From Rotaria macrura (Eukaryota; Rotifera; Eurotatoria; Philodinida; Philodinidae): 64,000 nt of DNA. The notes beneath the pieces are model-generated. The model saw only the letters and a list, made by a program, of their open reading frames with translations. It was not told the DNA's origin and made no database searches. Position 1 is the stretch's first letter. The number at the start of each line of letters is the position of its first letter. The stretch is taken from assembly GCA_900239685.1 (NCBI GenBank), contig OENT01000606.1:1-64000 (forward strand). Reading direction: 5' to 3'. A program made the translations under genes and the position numbers. Below, piece by piece: positions 44,707 to 57,710 of the stretch.

Positions 44707-47700
44707 CTTTTTATTTATTCTGTTAAAAAAAGAGAAAAAGAATAAATACAATTACTTATTTGTATACACATCAGAATTCTATTGTCAATAGTATAGACTG
44801 AAAACTCACACACATTTTGAATTATTCATTTGGATTTCTAATAATGTTTATTCACATAACGAGAGCACCCCGTTAATATGATTAATTATTCAAGAAAATC
44901 TATAATGAATCTCGTTTGTATTCTTCACTTGTGTGTCGTTCCTGATGATGGTAATTCTCATCGAAAAAGGTTTCGTGAAAACTAAACTGGGAAATCTAAT
45001 TTTTATTCTTAATCATGCTCTCGAATGTGTTATAACACTTTTTTTCGCATCGTAGCACTTTACAAGAGTAGCCTGTTAAATTAATTTCATATTAAAAAAA
45101 ATAAGAGTATTGTTAAATGAAAACTGATCACTTTTTACTCAAGGTACCGTAAGATACGTTTGGAGAATATTACAAAAAAATTTATTCTTTCAATAAATAA
45201 AATTAGTTTATTTAGCTTACTGTATGAGATAATTAAGAATAGTACTTGATCAGACAAGATCGTACTATTTTTTTGGTACCAATCGGAATTCCACAATTTA
45301 GTAATCTTAATGCGCTCGGCACAACTGATAGGTCTTGTTCGTCACTGTCATTTTATAGTTGATTCGTTGCCAGCTTTGCCTTGATAGTGCAGAAAAAAGA
45401 ACGACAATGTAATAAATGGTTACGTTTCCTTTTTATTCGCTGCAATATGTCGTCAACATATTCTACTGTTCTTATTAGACAACGTCTTTTTCTTGCAACA
45501 TTCTTTCATTCTCGTTGTACTAGTCAAAAGCCCGTAGAACATCTACATGAAATTCATGGTAACAATCTAGAAAGTGTTGATAGACACTGCACTAGTTTTG
45601 ATAGTTTCTGTTTTTACCAAGATCATCGTGTGATATAAGATTCACGGGAGATCCGTAAATAGTTACCACCTGTCGCATTCTAATTTGTACTTGAGAGACA
45701 TTATTAAGCATATGAAATTTCTGAAGACGAATCTCGATGTTCGTTTCTTACTACGCAATTATATTTAATATGCATGTCATGTCTATTTTTCTAAATGAAG
45801 AAAAAGAAATAGAAGAAAATACTTGATACTTTTAGGTAGCAAACGAAAGAAATATGAAAGACAAGCAAAAAACAAACATATGGTAAACAAATACAATGTT
45901 ATTCTCTTATAAAATACCCTAATACTACGAGAAACAAAACAATTTTCATTTGTTTGACTGATGATAGAACAATAAAACAGAGAACACATAGATAATAATA
46001 CAAATTAATGAATGTAATCTATATCTTTTAGTTTGCGATAGATTGTAGTGAATACTTTATAAACACGTTGATTATGATGCTATATAAAACTTTTGGTCTA
46101 TTGTCAATAACAATGGTTACTCACAATATTTGATTCCAATTTCATTAATTCAAGAAAAGTTAACACATGAAACTTATTCATCGTTTTTACGTTGATTCGT
46201 AATAAGTTGATATAGTCAATAGATTTGTTTTGAAAATCTTAACATTTTTTTCTTGTTTTCAAAAGAAGCTCATAAAAAACATTCTTAACTAATGTTCTGA
46301 AAGTGACATTTACATAACTACATGAATTTATTAATTCTCATACGAAGACACTAAAACAACAATTCAAAAATGTTTTTTGACAATCGGACTGAATGATATC
46401 TTAATTACATTCATTCCAAAATTTGCGAAAATATCAATACTTAAGTTATCTTCATATGTCACAATATCAAAACAGAAGAAATTCTGTTTCATATCTAATG
46501 TCATTCAACTCAATGTTTTTTTATTGTGAATAACGTAAGAAGCAGATTTGGTTTTGAATTCAAAAACTATTTTATTTTTCATCTGCTCAAATTATCAAGT
46601 AAAATTTTCTTACTTTGAAAATAGATTCAACAAATTAATTTGATGTCAGTCAACTAAACGAATCGAATTATCATCATGTTGGTAAAAGGCCGTGAAACAA
46701 GGCTATAGAATTTATAGTGAACGAGGTTATAATATATTTTTCTGTCGTCTACTCTTTTCAATTTATCTTCTAGCTCAAAGAACTTTCAATTAGCATAAAA
46801 AGTTAGTAGTTTTGACATCATGTCTTTTTTATATTCCATGAAGAAAAACACAAACTGCCTCATAAGACAGGAATATTGTCAAGATGTTTGTGCGTCGTTT
46901 TTCAACAAGTAATATAATAGTAAGTGTGAAAAGGTAAATACAAGTTGAACTTACATTGAACAGAACACTTGTCAATTTGGATTGTTGTCAGTATTTTCTA
47001 AAATTATATTCTTGTTGAGCGACTGCAATAATATGAAAGTTCATCAGTATGTACGACAGAAAGAGGATTACTTAATCTCGGCAGTTTTAATTAAATAAAG
47101 TAGCTGTTAGTAACGGATTTTCATTTCCTACATTAACAGTCCACGAAACATATCCTGACGATTTTCTATATATTTTATTGGTAACATGGAAGTCTATATT
47201 GAAGAAGAAAATCTACAGATGAATAAAAAGTACGAAACATGAATGAAGAAGAAGATGATGATGATAATGATGAGAGATTATTATTTTAAAAAACAGTCAT
47301 TTAACTGAGCTTGTTGCATTTCATATTAGTGACAGATTTTTATCGATGCCTACCACTTTCTTGATACTCAATTCTTGAGTGATCGAATAATGGCATCAAA
47401 AAAAATGTCAACAGTTCTAATGTGTTACTCGTACAACGTATTTCCATTAGTCAAGGCTGAAAAAATGTAGTAGATCGCAATACATTAATAATATCAAATA
47501 TGAAAAAGACAGTAACTCTATTAAAAGGAAAAAAAACATCGTACATGCAACCCTTGGTTACTGCGACTTATCAAGCAGGATAAGATTTTGTTTACTGAGA
47601 ACAACGTCAAAGCCGAAAGGCACGAAGACATATAGCTTATTGCTGAATAATCATATGGCGAATATAATTTCAAGTCTCTCATGATAAAATATACTGGAAA

Positions 47701-50700
47701 AGCATTTTTAATGTTTGTCTATTTTCTTGTGTAGGCATCAAGAGCAAAATTAACGATGCCAATGCCTAGATAGACAATCGAGTTTAAAACCTTACGATAG
47801 TATGAAGAAATCCTGAAAATAGATAATTACTGTGAGTGTTTTTATCAAAGTAGGCCTGCTTGTTAGTCCTTTTTTTGCATACAGTCAAAACACAAATAAG
47901 CAGATACTGTCTATGTCTACTTTCTATTATTAGGAAGAACACAGTAAACGAAAGCAAATTTATTAATTTGATAGCGTTTAAAAGAACATGCATGTTTATT
48001 ATTTCATATTAAACTTATCAACCATCGCTTATAGTAAGCTTTTTGAAATCAGAAATCTTATTTCCTTGTTATCTAAGGAAATCATTCTTTAACAAGCAAA
48101 AAAACTCTATTATAAACCATGCTCTTGTTTGTAAATGATGCAGACACTTTACTTAATATAATACTGACGCTTGAATCGGTTATGTTCTAAAATGAAATAT
48201 TTATAATAAAAGTATGCGACCAGAATTTGTTGTCTAATGTCAAGCTATATTTATCGAGAAATTTCATTAACAAATCTATGAATTTTCTAATTCATTTCAT
48301 GTCTTATTGCTCATTCTTTTCTTTGATGCAAACTGTCGATTTTTAGTTTTTTGCGCTCTGTAGTCAGTGGAAAAAAAAATAATGGAGCATATTGCATCCA
48401 TAAAAGTATGGTACTAATGTCTATTAATCTAATCTATGTTTTCTCATTATCAGAGACAAATTTGCCCGGAAAAAAGAGCAGAAGACGATGTAGAAGTTCA
48501 AGCGTCCATCTATTTTCTAAATGCTTTACTTTAGGATATTTTCAGCTAATATTTACTTCATCTTATTTCAGATGAATCGAGAAAAAGAAATTTCCTTTGA
48601 TTTCATAATTTTATTACGTACATTGTTTATTTGTTCGATCAATTGAATGTCTTTATTTGAGGGTGTAAATTTGATCTTAATTTATAAGATTGTGATTTTC
48701 TTCTAATAATATTTAATTCGGAAAAGATTGTCGACGATGAATTACATGAAATGCCGCTTTCCCCTATCAGTATCTCTGATGATAGAATATCGAGGAAAAA
48801 GAATAGAGGAAAAATATCAATACTATGTCCTAAGGTCATAATAACATGAATATGGTAATATGACATTAGAACATCATGAGCTTTTTCTTCGTTCCATAAC
48901 ATAAAATCTGTTGGTCTTTCAAAATCCGGAAATGGTCGTCATGCTCGAAAAGTTTTATTTCGTTAGGTTAACAAAGAATCGAAAGATATTAGTAAATCGA
49001 GTGAAAACATTAAAACACAATAGACATAGACAAAAATAAGTCAATGAATTCGATAAGGAAGTAACAATCAGCATTTCCGATTGATTCTAGTAATCTTTCA
49101 GGGGCATACATTCAAAGTCGGCTCAAAAAGATTTCCGTGTACTTTTACTCAACACATGAAAAAACTGTATTGTATTAAATTGAGTTTTGTTGATTCACTA
49201 CTAATATGAAAACTCATCGAATTCTGATAATATTGGACAAGGAAATTCTTGCACACTTCTATGCCATAGTTGAAACACAAAAAGATGGTGAAAATATACG
49301 CGATACATTAGAAAATTAAAAAAGTTAATATTCTTTTCTTGTTTTCTAATTTTTCAAGCATTCAAAAAAGAAAACAACGAATAATTTGAAGATATAAAAT
49401 AAATGTCTGGATATAAGAAACGAGAGTAAATCCATAATGAGTTATCGTGCACATAATCAAAATAGAAAATTATCTGACAAAATATATGAAGAAGATATTT
49501 TTGATTAAAAAGCAAGGATGAAAATAATGACTCTGATGAAGTAGCAAATGTTCCTCGAGGGAAATAATACTTCATTGACAATCGAAACGGCCTTTGATAT
49601 GATTTATTTTACGAGTAAAACTAATTGTTAAGGAAAAAGAGAGTTAAAAAGCCTGTTGTGAAGTAATTATATACTTTATCTTAAATTTTAATTTCCATAT
49701 TTATCCAAAAACAAATTAACAGATAATTGCTATTTTCTAGCAGAAAGACTATTTATGTTCACAATTCATATTATAATATATTCAAGAACGAATCATTTTG
49801 AAAGTAACATTCTTAATGTGAGTATTAATGTATTTAGTACAGACGTATTGAATGTCTGAAAGAAGAAATTTTTTATTATTCTACCAGATGGAATCTAGAG
49901 GCTAAACGTTTCACTGCTGTTCTCGTTCTGTAAGTTACCCCAATGAAACTTAGTGATATTCTATATTTGTAACATGAATACTAACTGATACATCTGGGCA
50001 AAGTTGAAAGAAAATACACATCGATATTTTAACAATAATCATGTAAGCATCAAGTATTTCAGATTTTTTTCTCTATGGTTGTGGATTTTTTAGAATAAAT
50101 TGGGATTCATATATTGGTATAGATATTCCGAAATGAATATTTAGAGTGAGTTGACTATTTCCATCTTTTCTTATTGTGAATTGCTTTAAATATCTGTTTA
50201 ATTTCGCCCATATATTAACTTGTTCTAATACTTACATGTGTTCTCTTGTACATAATAAACTTTTCAAGGTGAGCGATTTGTTTTCGTAAAATTTCTTATG
50301 AGACGATCTGTTACAAAAAATATTGTAAAACAGAAAAAAATAACAACGCTTGTCAGCATTCAAATACTCGCCGTGTGAGTAATATTCATCAGTGTCATGA
50401 TATTCTTTCAATGTTACTAAAAAATTGAAGCCATCCTATTACATTTTATTTTGTCTATGATCTTGAACATACTGCGAACGACTATTATTGATCAATAATA
50501 TTGATAGCCATCAGAAGTGCTTAGAGAATAAGGCAAGACATACAAAAGAATGTCTTATTTTTTTTCTCGCGTGCATGATTCCTATATTTCCTGTCATCGA
50601 GAAAATAGTTTCTCCTCATTAAAATATCTAAGACTAAAATAAAGAATAGAGCAGAAACTCAATTCAACAGTTCTATTTTATTTTACTCATTGCACTCTTG

Positions 50701-52088
50701 AAATAAGACGCTGTACTATGGCTATGATTGACACCACTCACGAACTTAGTTAAACACTTCGTAGTGAAACTGCGAATACATAACATATTCATCAAGTAAA
50801 GAAGTAAATCAAATTTTTACTAGTCTCTCTTCGAGCATTTCTATTTATATATACATATCTGTTGATTGTCACGAATTGATTGCTTCTGCTCAGCGAAAAC
50901 AGTCAGTTTATGTCAGATTGTAACCGGATTTCTGTGCAACAAAATACAAATTATAATCGATTGAAATCTTCATAAATCAACGATAATTTAATTTTTAATC
51001 AAAAATAATCTTCTTAATCAAGTATAATTCTGATTAAAATCAAATAGTTCTGATTAAAAATTAAATTATCGTTGATTTACGAAGATTTCAATCGACTATA
51101 ATTTGTATATTGTAGCACAGAAATCCGGTTACAATCTGACATAAACTGATATAAACTGACTGTTTTCACTGGGTGGGTGTTTCTATGTGCACTCGTCAAA
51201 TATTTTCATTGTAAATTTGCCCTTGAGTAGTTATTATCAAAGCATTTGCATGGGTTTCCGTATTTCTTGTATTTTTTACAAGCGTCTTTTCTTACAACTA
51301 AATCAATACTTTTCGTTCAATATCAACGATCTCTAACTGCTGTATTGCATCGTGTTGCAAGCAATTAAATAATCTTTCATCGATAAATTTTCTATAGCGA
51401 CTATATGATCATGATCTGATGTTATATATTTGTTTTCATGGACATGAAATTTAACAATTCAGTTAAATAAACGGAAGCGGAATATATTTTCAAAACTCTT
51501 GATAATATCATGACCGCAGCAATAAAAATAATTAATCTCCTTTGTTTAGTTTCTTTTTTACTGCAATAGAACGAAATCACCATTGATATTAAGTATCTTG
51601 ATCATAACAGATGAAGAAAGTATATGTAGATTGATCATCAATTTTGAATTAAATAATCCACTGAACTGCTTGCAATCTTCTCTACGAATGAGATATCAAA
51701 CAGTATTTATATTTTTGTAACTAAATTATACTTTTTGTCTGAAGTAGCTGCCATTGAAGACGTGTAAGATTTTATTTCTTTATTCAAGCCCTTTATTTAA
51801 GAGTTCAGTTAACAAAGTTATTGATTGTCGCATATAATTGATCGATATCTCAACAATGGTAAACTGTTGTAATGATATATGATGACATATTTACTTTCTT
51901 TCTGTCCGTATTTATTTATTCAAATTTCAAAAGAATGCATCAAGTATGAATTCCTCAAAGAATGAAAAACAGAATGAATGAGATGCATGATCTTTCTGAG
52001 TATTTTTCTGATAATACTATGAGAAAAGAATGTGGTTCATTAGATGTTAACCATAAATGAACGAAAAACCTATGTATTGTGTGTTTTA
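44707..52088. other. Gene-poor 7.4 kb stretch
   Basis: No intact gene recognised. At 45447-45560 (plus) MSSTYSTVLIRQRLFLATFF, followed by SRCTSQKPVEHLHEIH, looks like a mitochondrial-leader first exon ending at a possible donor gtaaca (about 45560), but no following exon was found. The MITE at 50891-51171 is listed separately. Remaining sequence is AT-rich with no motif. Confidence 0.4.
50891..51171. mobile_element. MITE, near-perfect 110-120 bp inverted-repeat hairpin
   Basis: Left arm 50891-51001 and right arm 51051-51171 are reverse complements with about six mismatches and one 10-base insertion (a duplicated atcagtttat unit near 51145-51155). The ends are CAG(c/t)GAAAACAGTCAG. The loop is 49 bases, AT-rich. 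No coding capacity and no convincing 8-base duplication at the borders. A transcript would fold into a long hairpin. Confidence 0.9.
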
Positions 52089-52499
52089 TTAACCTCGCAT
52101 AGCATGAAATAATTGCGGAGCATATCGTCTATAATTAATACGATCTTGATTTTGTCGATCAGAAAAATCTTCTTCTCGAATAAGATTAGGATCCATCAGA
52201 AGGTTCAGAAAACGACTCTTAGACAACACTGGATATTTAATACCATGCATATAATGAATTGAGGGAAATGACAATCGAGATGGTAAGACATAATCTTGAT
52301 AATTTGGACCATAGTAATCTTTGTCGATCTCAATGTCGTCGACGTTTTTGCCAATATCGCCAGCGGCTGTACCAGGTGAAAATGCTGATAATGATGCGCA
52401 ATACGAAAACGAGCAGACAAGTACAATAGCAATCAATGCTAACTGATAGATTCTTGTGGATGATGAGGAAATTTTACCACATAAAATAAAAAATGCCAT
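52089..52499 (-). CDS. Candidate secreted neuropeptide precursor
   Basis: 136 residues from the ATG at 52499, which sits just after an acceptor-like tttcag, so an untranslated upstream exon is likely. A hydrophobic stretch (YQLALIAIVLVCSFSYCASL, about residues 19-38) fits a signal peptide with cleavage after Ala/Cys-Ala. The mature part is acidic with no domain. It ends RINYRRYAPQLFHAMRG and a stop: a dibasic RR cleavage site, ten residues, and a C-terminal Gly that would be converted to an amide, giving YAPQLFHAMR-amide. This is the normal architecture of a neuropeptide prohormone with a single C-terminal peptide. The poly(A) signal AATAAA overlaps the stop codon (52085-52090 on the plus strand). 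The peptide is not one I can name. Alternatively it is merely a small secreted protein. Confidence 0.7.
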   Translation of the reverse strand: MAFFILCGKISSSSTRIYQLALIAIVLVCSFSYCASLSAFSPGTAAGDIGKNVDDIEIDKDYYGPNYQDYVLPSRLSFPSIHYMHGIKYPVLSKSRFLNLLMDPNLIREEDFSDRQNQDRINYRRYAPQLFHAMRG

Positions 52500-52977
52500 A
52501 TCTGAAATGAAACTAGATTTTATTTATTTGTACAATTACATTGAAAATTAGATAATAGATCACGTTGTGGTCTTCAACCAGTCGATGGATAAGTGATGAT
52601 TGGCAAAACTGCAATGGCAGCATCCACATGAACTGTCATTCAGTACTACAGTATTGAATAGAATACTGTATAAAAAAATAATAATAAAGTCTAGAAGACT
52701 TCGAGCTCATAATAAAATAATTAATGACTAACTATAGTTGTACGGCAGTTTTGTTGTATGTACGAGACGCATTTTTCAATGATAATGGCATCCAGATTTT
52801 TTATATGTAACATTGAATATAAATATAAATACTTCGTGGGTATTAATGAATTTCAAAAGGCATGACGAAAGTTATATAATTTTTTTTTGTAGGTATTTCA
52901 TATCTGAGTTAGTTAGACTGTATATTGGAGCATTCTTACGTTCGAACTATCTTACTCTGTCAATCAAATATCTTGAG

Positions 52978-53011
52978 TGAGAGAAAGAGAGAGAGAGAGA
53001 AAGAGAAAGGG
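52978..53011. repeat. GA microsatellite
   Basis: Imperfect (ga)n run interrupted by gaaa units. Confidence 0.9.
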
Positions 53012-56000
53012 ACATATTCATTGTCGTAGATGCTTACAAAACTATCGAGTCACGATTAAATCTATCTTTAGACAAACTTTGACATAAAAAGTCTTCATTT
53101 AACTTTCTTTTCAAAATTTTGTCATTCTTAATAGAAAAGAAAACTTAACCAAAACACAAATAACGGTTTGCTAGTAAGCCATGCAAAATTTGCATGCCTT
53201 TCTTGTCTATCAATTTAAGTTAGCAGCATCGGAGAAGGACGCATTGTAATAAATATTGCTTTCTTTTCTAGTATCTAATAATAAAAGAGAAAGTATACTT
53301 CATACAAATAAAGCAATCTTTCAATACAACATCGGAATGAATCGAATACTATCGTTTGTTTCAGAAAATTAATTGTGCAATTCTTGTCGGTTGTCAACAT
53401 GAAATGTATGTTTAACAATTTACATACTTCAAACATACAAAGATAGTTTAAATAAAAGAAAAGTGTATTGTACAAATAGAAGTTTTGACATGTATGTATT
53501 CCAATAATTCATTTCAATGACACATCTAAATATTTTGATTTATGATGAGTTATATGTTGTATCCGTCGCATTGAATTCTCTCGATGTTTGCTTATATGAG
53601 TAAGATGTAGTGAAAGATAGATACTTCCCTAAAGCCATTCATTGACATTACATAAGTATGAACAAGATACGTACATGATCAACGTAATGAAAACTTAAAT
53701 ACGTTAGTATACTAATTTCTTCAACAAAATGATTTGAACTACTCTAGTTGATGAAAATTGTTTGTCAGTAGTAGTCATTTTTCATGCATTTATTCATAGA
53801 CAAGTATGAAAGAGAATTTCAAACGATAACTTATAAGTAACAGATTGAGATTTTCTCTTTCAAGATTACATTTAAAATTACTGGTGAACTATTACTTTGT
53901 ATTATCTGATAATAACAGCAATTAGAATTTGACGTAAACTACTTCTCTTATATAATAGATTTTAAAAAATGATACTGATATGATGGTCACTGAATGAGAA
54001 ATAAAATCAATAATAGTATATTTCGGAGTGCTGAAAGCATGATAAAACGTATCGGTGTTTGTAGAAGCGACTGATTGATTTGCTTCATGTTTTGGCAATT
54101 CTCTGAATAGTTTTGTCGACAGTAAAGTTGTCATAGGAAAAGTGCGATGAAAACTAGGAACTTTTACGTATAGCATTGATGCAATAGAAATTTTGAGTAT
54201 ATCATTAGTCTGAGAGAATTAACTACATATAGACCTTTTTAAAAACAAAAGGTGTCCCCAAGTTATGTTGTTCATTTGTATTTTTCTCTTCATTCTTATT
54301 AGTAAACGTGTGCATGGAAAACACTTACAAGATGCTATTAGCGTTCAAACTCTTCAAATTTCATTTAAATAGATTTAAAAACTCGGCTTAATTTCTCTAT
54401 TAAAATCTCATTGGTTACGTAAAAAAAAAATTTAATCTGAAATCATTTTTAATGACACATAAATATCTTTTTAGGGTTAAAATGAACTCTATATAGGTCT
54501 GAGTGCGAACTCATACTGCAGACTTATTCAAAGTGGCAATCTGTTAATGGCTCGAATATCTCCTACCTCTTGGTCATTTTAATTCATTGAAATAAGTCAT
54601 GAATACTGCAAGGGTAAATACGCGATGACTGATTTTTTCTTGATATAATAGAAACTAGTACATCAAGCGAGTAGTAAAATAAAATCTAAAGTTAAATCAA
54701 TATTAAGTATAGTTAACAAGAAATTTAATTTTAATGAATTCTCTCTCGTCGTTGAATATCATTTTGCCAATAGGAAACGCCTTATATTCAGAAATACAAA
54801 ATCGAAGAATATCAAACATACTGTATAAATTCAAATCATACATAATTCATACTCTACGCGGTTTAATCGAAACGTAATACTTACTTGATAAGAACAATCT
54901 AAAGAATATCTAATCATATTACCTTTTCTCTTCTCAATTTATATTACAAGAAGAGTTATATATAACTAAATTTTGAAAAAATCAAAACGACATATCATGC
55001 TTTTAGAAAATTTTCTTTTCTCATAAGCTAACTCTCTAAAATTTTGAAAATGTAATTGCTCTAAAGCCTAATTGAAGACTGACTAAAATTTGACGTAAAA
55101 AAATTGAATGAAGTCCTATTAATTTATCTTGACAAGTAATTCATTAGGAGAATAGTTCTCTTGAAAATAGAACGATAAATTATTACAATAACGCCTATTA
55201 TAAATGCGTGGAGTGCAAATTTCTCGATGTCGTCATTTGAACAGCTGAAATTCACCATTAATTCTATATTTAGTTGAATGTATATGAAAACCACTTCCTA
55301 TTATTGCTAAGTGACGTTTACAAACATGAAATCATGCAATACTAAAGCTCATCTGATACTAATATCAGATGTGTTTCCTATATAAAAAGAACGAACTCAA
55401 AATAAGTTAATTCTTTCATTAGTGCAATGGTAGATAGCAAGATTCTTACTGATTGTTAAGATGATCAACGATGTACTGCTAAGAGATCTTATCAATCTTG
55501 TTAGTAGTTATGATCTATTCAGGTTTTTCCTTGTTTTTGAAAGCATTTTATATTAGTTCAAACGATCACGAAATGTGTAGAAAAAGCTCATAATCTCTTA
55601 TTCATCTTATTTTTCTTCTTCATTTCCCCAGCTACTGATGTATATATATATATGTATACACGTTAGTAATAAATCTATTTGTCTTGATTCATTGTCAAAT
55701 ATATATGATCGATCTGGGTTCTATGACTATCTTTCAAGGTTTTCAATTTGTAAATATTACTACCGAGAAAAAGTTCTATTAGTAATAAGAATCATTCACA
55801 CTCAAAATAAAAAAACTTTCAAGTTTTGTTTTCTTGTTGAAAAATAGCTAAACACTTTCGTCAACAAAGTCTACTTACCTATCACAGTAATGTTAATCAA
55901 TACGAGACTTCTTCAATCTTCAGTCGAATGATTAGAAAAATAAACGATCGCACTTCTTTTTTTGGTGCAACAAGTGTTCCACATAATGCAGAGTGAATGA

Positions 56001-57169
56001 TGAAAATATCATCTACTGCTTTCTATATAAATACCGTTCATCGATCATGTTTACAAATAACAAGCCCGAAAAAATTTCTCTAATTGATCAAATAAAAAAA
56101 AAACCAAGGTCCTAAAAATCTATGCCCGATTAGTTTCAATCTAATAAAAAACAAATAGTACATGCGCAGTGTATTCGATCGAAATCAAATGATGGCGTCT
56201 GCTGGGAATATCTACATGCAATTGTTCAATAAAAGCTTCTCAAATCGAGTAGAAATCGTGCACAGAGTCGTCCATTTTAAGAACTCTTGTAAGCAGGAAA
56301 TGGTAACGAACGAAATGATAAAAACATCACTGACATGGAATCGTTGAACGGAAACCGGAAAGAGGATAAACTGATAGCATCAATAACATCCTTTTTGTAG
56401 TGTGCATAATACGAAGAATATTACAAGTTCGATCAAAACACTTTATCGAATATTTTCTCTCTTTTCAAAAAACAAACACTCAGCAACATCAAACTATGTA
56501 CTTGAGGACCATAGAAAAATAAACGACCTCGTGTTATTTTTCACATGCGTTAATTTAGAAGTCAAGAAGAGTTTTCAGACAAATGAAACTAATTGATATA
56601 TTAACGTTCGATTTTCACTTTTTTGTTTCTTTTTAACTCATCAATAAAATATCAGATAAACTACTGGTTTCTGGAATTGCGGCGTCAATGTGACGACTTC
56701 AATATGTTTTTCAATACGATTTGAAAACGACGGCACGTCATCTTTATCTTTGCCCTGGGTAATTCAATATCGTGGGATTTTCGTTTTCAATATCACTTAG
56801 TAGCACTCATCATAGTGGATATACATCTTACCAATCTTCATCCTACTCAGAAGGACAAACCATAGGAAAACACGTCAGAGCTGAGATCTAATTCAAGACT
56901 GATTTTTCTACTTTCTTCGTATTACTTTGAACATTATTCTCAGCTAGAAAATAATCTAACCCACTAAGTTTCTAGGAAATCTAAATCCCAAAGCATATCA
57001 AAATCGCCCATGTAAACTCATTCGAAAGGGACAAATCAAATATTGATGATTGTTTTATTCAATCGAATCATGAAGTTTGTATCTATTGACTATCCCATCA
57101 ACCTAGCGAATACTTCCATTGGGAGTCTTTCATTTGTCTGTCAATCATTTAAAATAATATTCTATTCGA

Positions 57170-57710
57170 TCGATGGATACGTTTAAAATCGTTTTTTTTA
57201 GACCCTCAAAGTAGGCTTTTTTTGTAAACTCCATACGCCCATAGAGGAAAATGTTGTCAGTTATACCAACATCCGGTTGTAATGAGTTGAATAGAATTTG
57301 AAGGCGAATTTTTCCTCAAGTAAAATATAGAATTATCATGTATTTTTTAATTCAATCGTACTAATATAAAATCAGCATCGTGAAAACTTCTCTCATGAAT
57401 GCTAATTGATTTTCAAATGTAGCTAATCCTACACGAGCAGTCCGACTTATTTGTTCAGAATTTTGTTTTGAATCTATTGTTATTCTACAGCTTCTTGCTT
57501 TACACTCTTTAAGTGGGAACAACACCATTTCACGTCCTGATATTTTGCGATTCGAACAGCTTTAAAAAGTACAGTCAGTTGATTATTTAATGATACTCAT
57601 TGGATCAATGCTTGCTTGTAGCATATTTGTACGATCAATATCAGCACTAGTTAATCATTGTTGCTTATCGGTTATTCGAAAATATTTCAAGAAACTAGCG
57701 TATGCTTTTC
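57170..57710 (-). pseudogene. Unrecognised coding-like remnant
   Basis: On the reverse strand, stretches such as VLFPLKECKARSCRITIDSK, VGLATFENQLAFMREVFTM, ILFNSLQPDVGITDNIFLYG and RMEFTKKAYFEGLKKTILNV read like protein but are separated by stops and frame changes. No family could be named. The composition (balanced hydrophobic/charged, DP and G turns) differs from surrounding AT noise. It could be a decayed gene or transposon fragment. Confidence 0.3.

Noticed and set aside
44707-44751. Longer N-terminus of the GPCR
   Set aside because: Depends on a TTG start; the first ATG at 44706 already precedes TM1.
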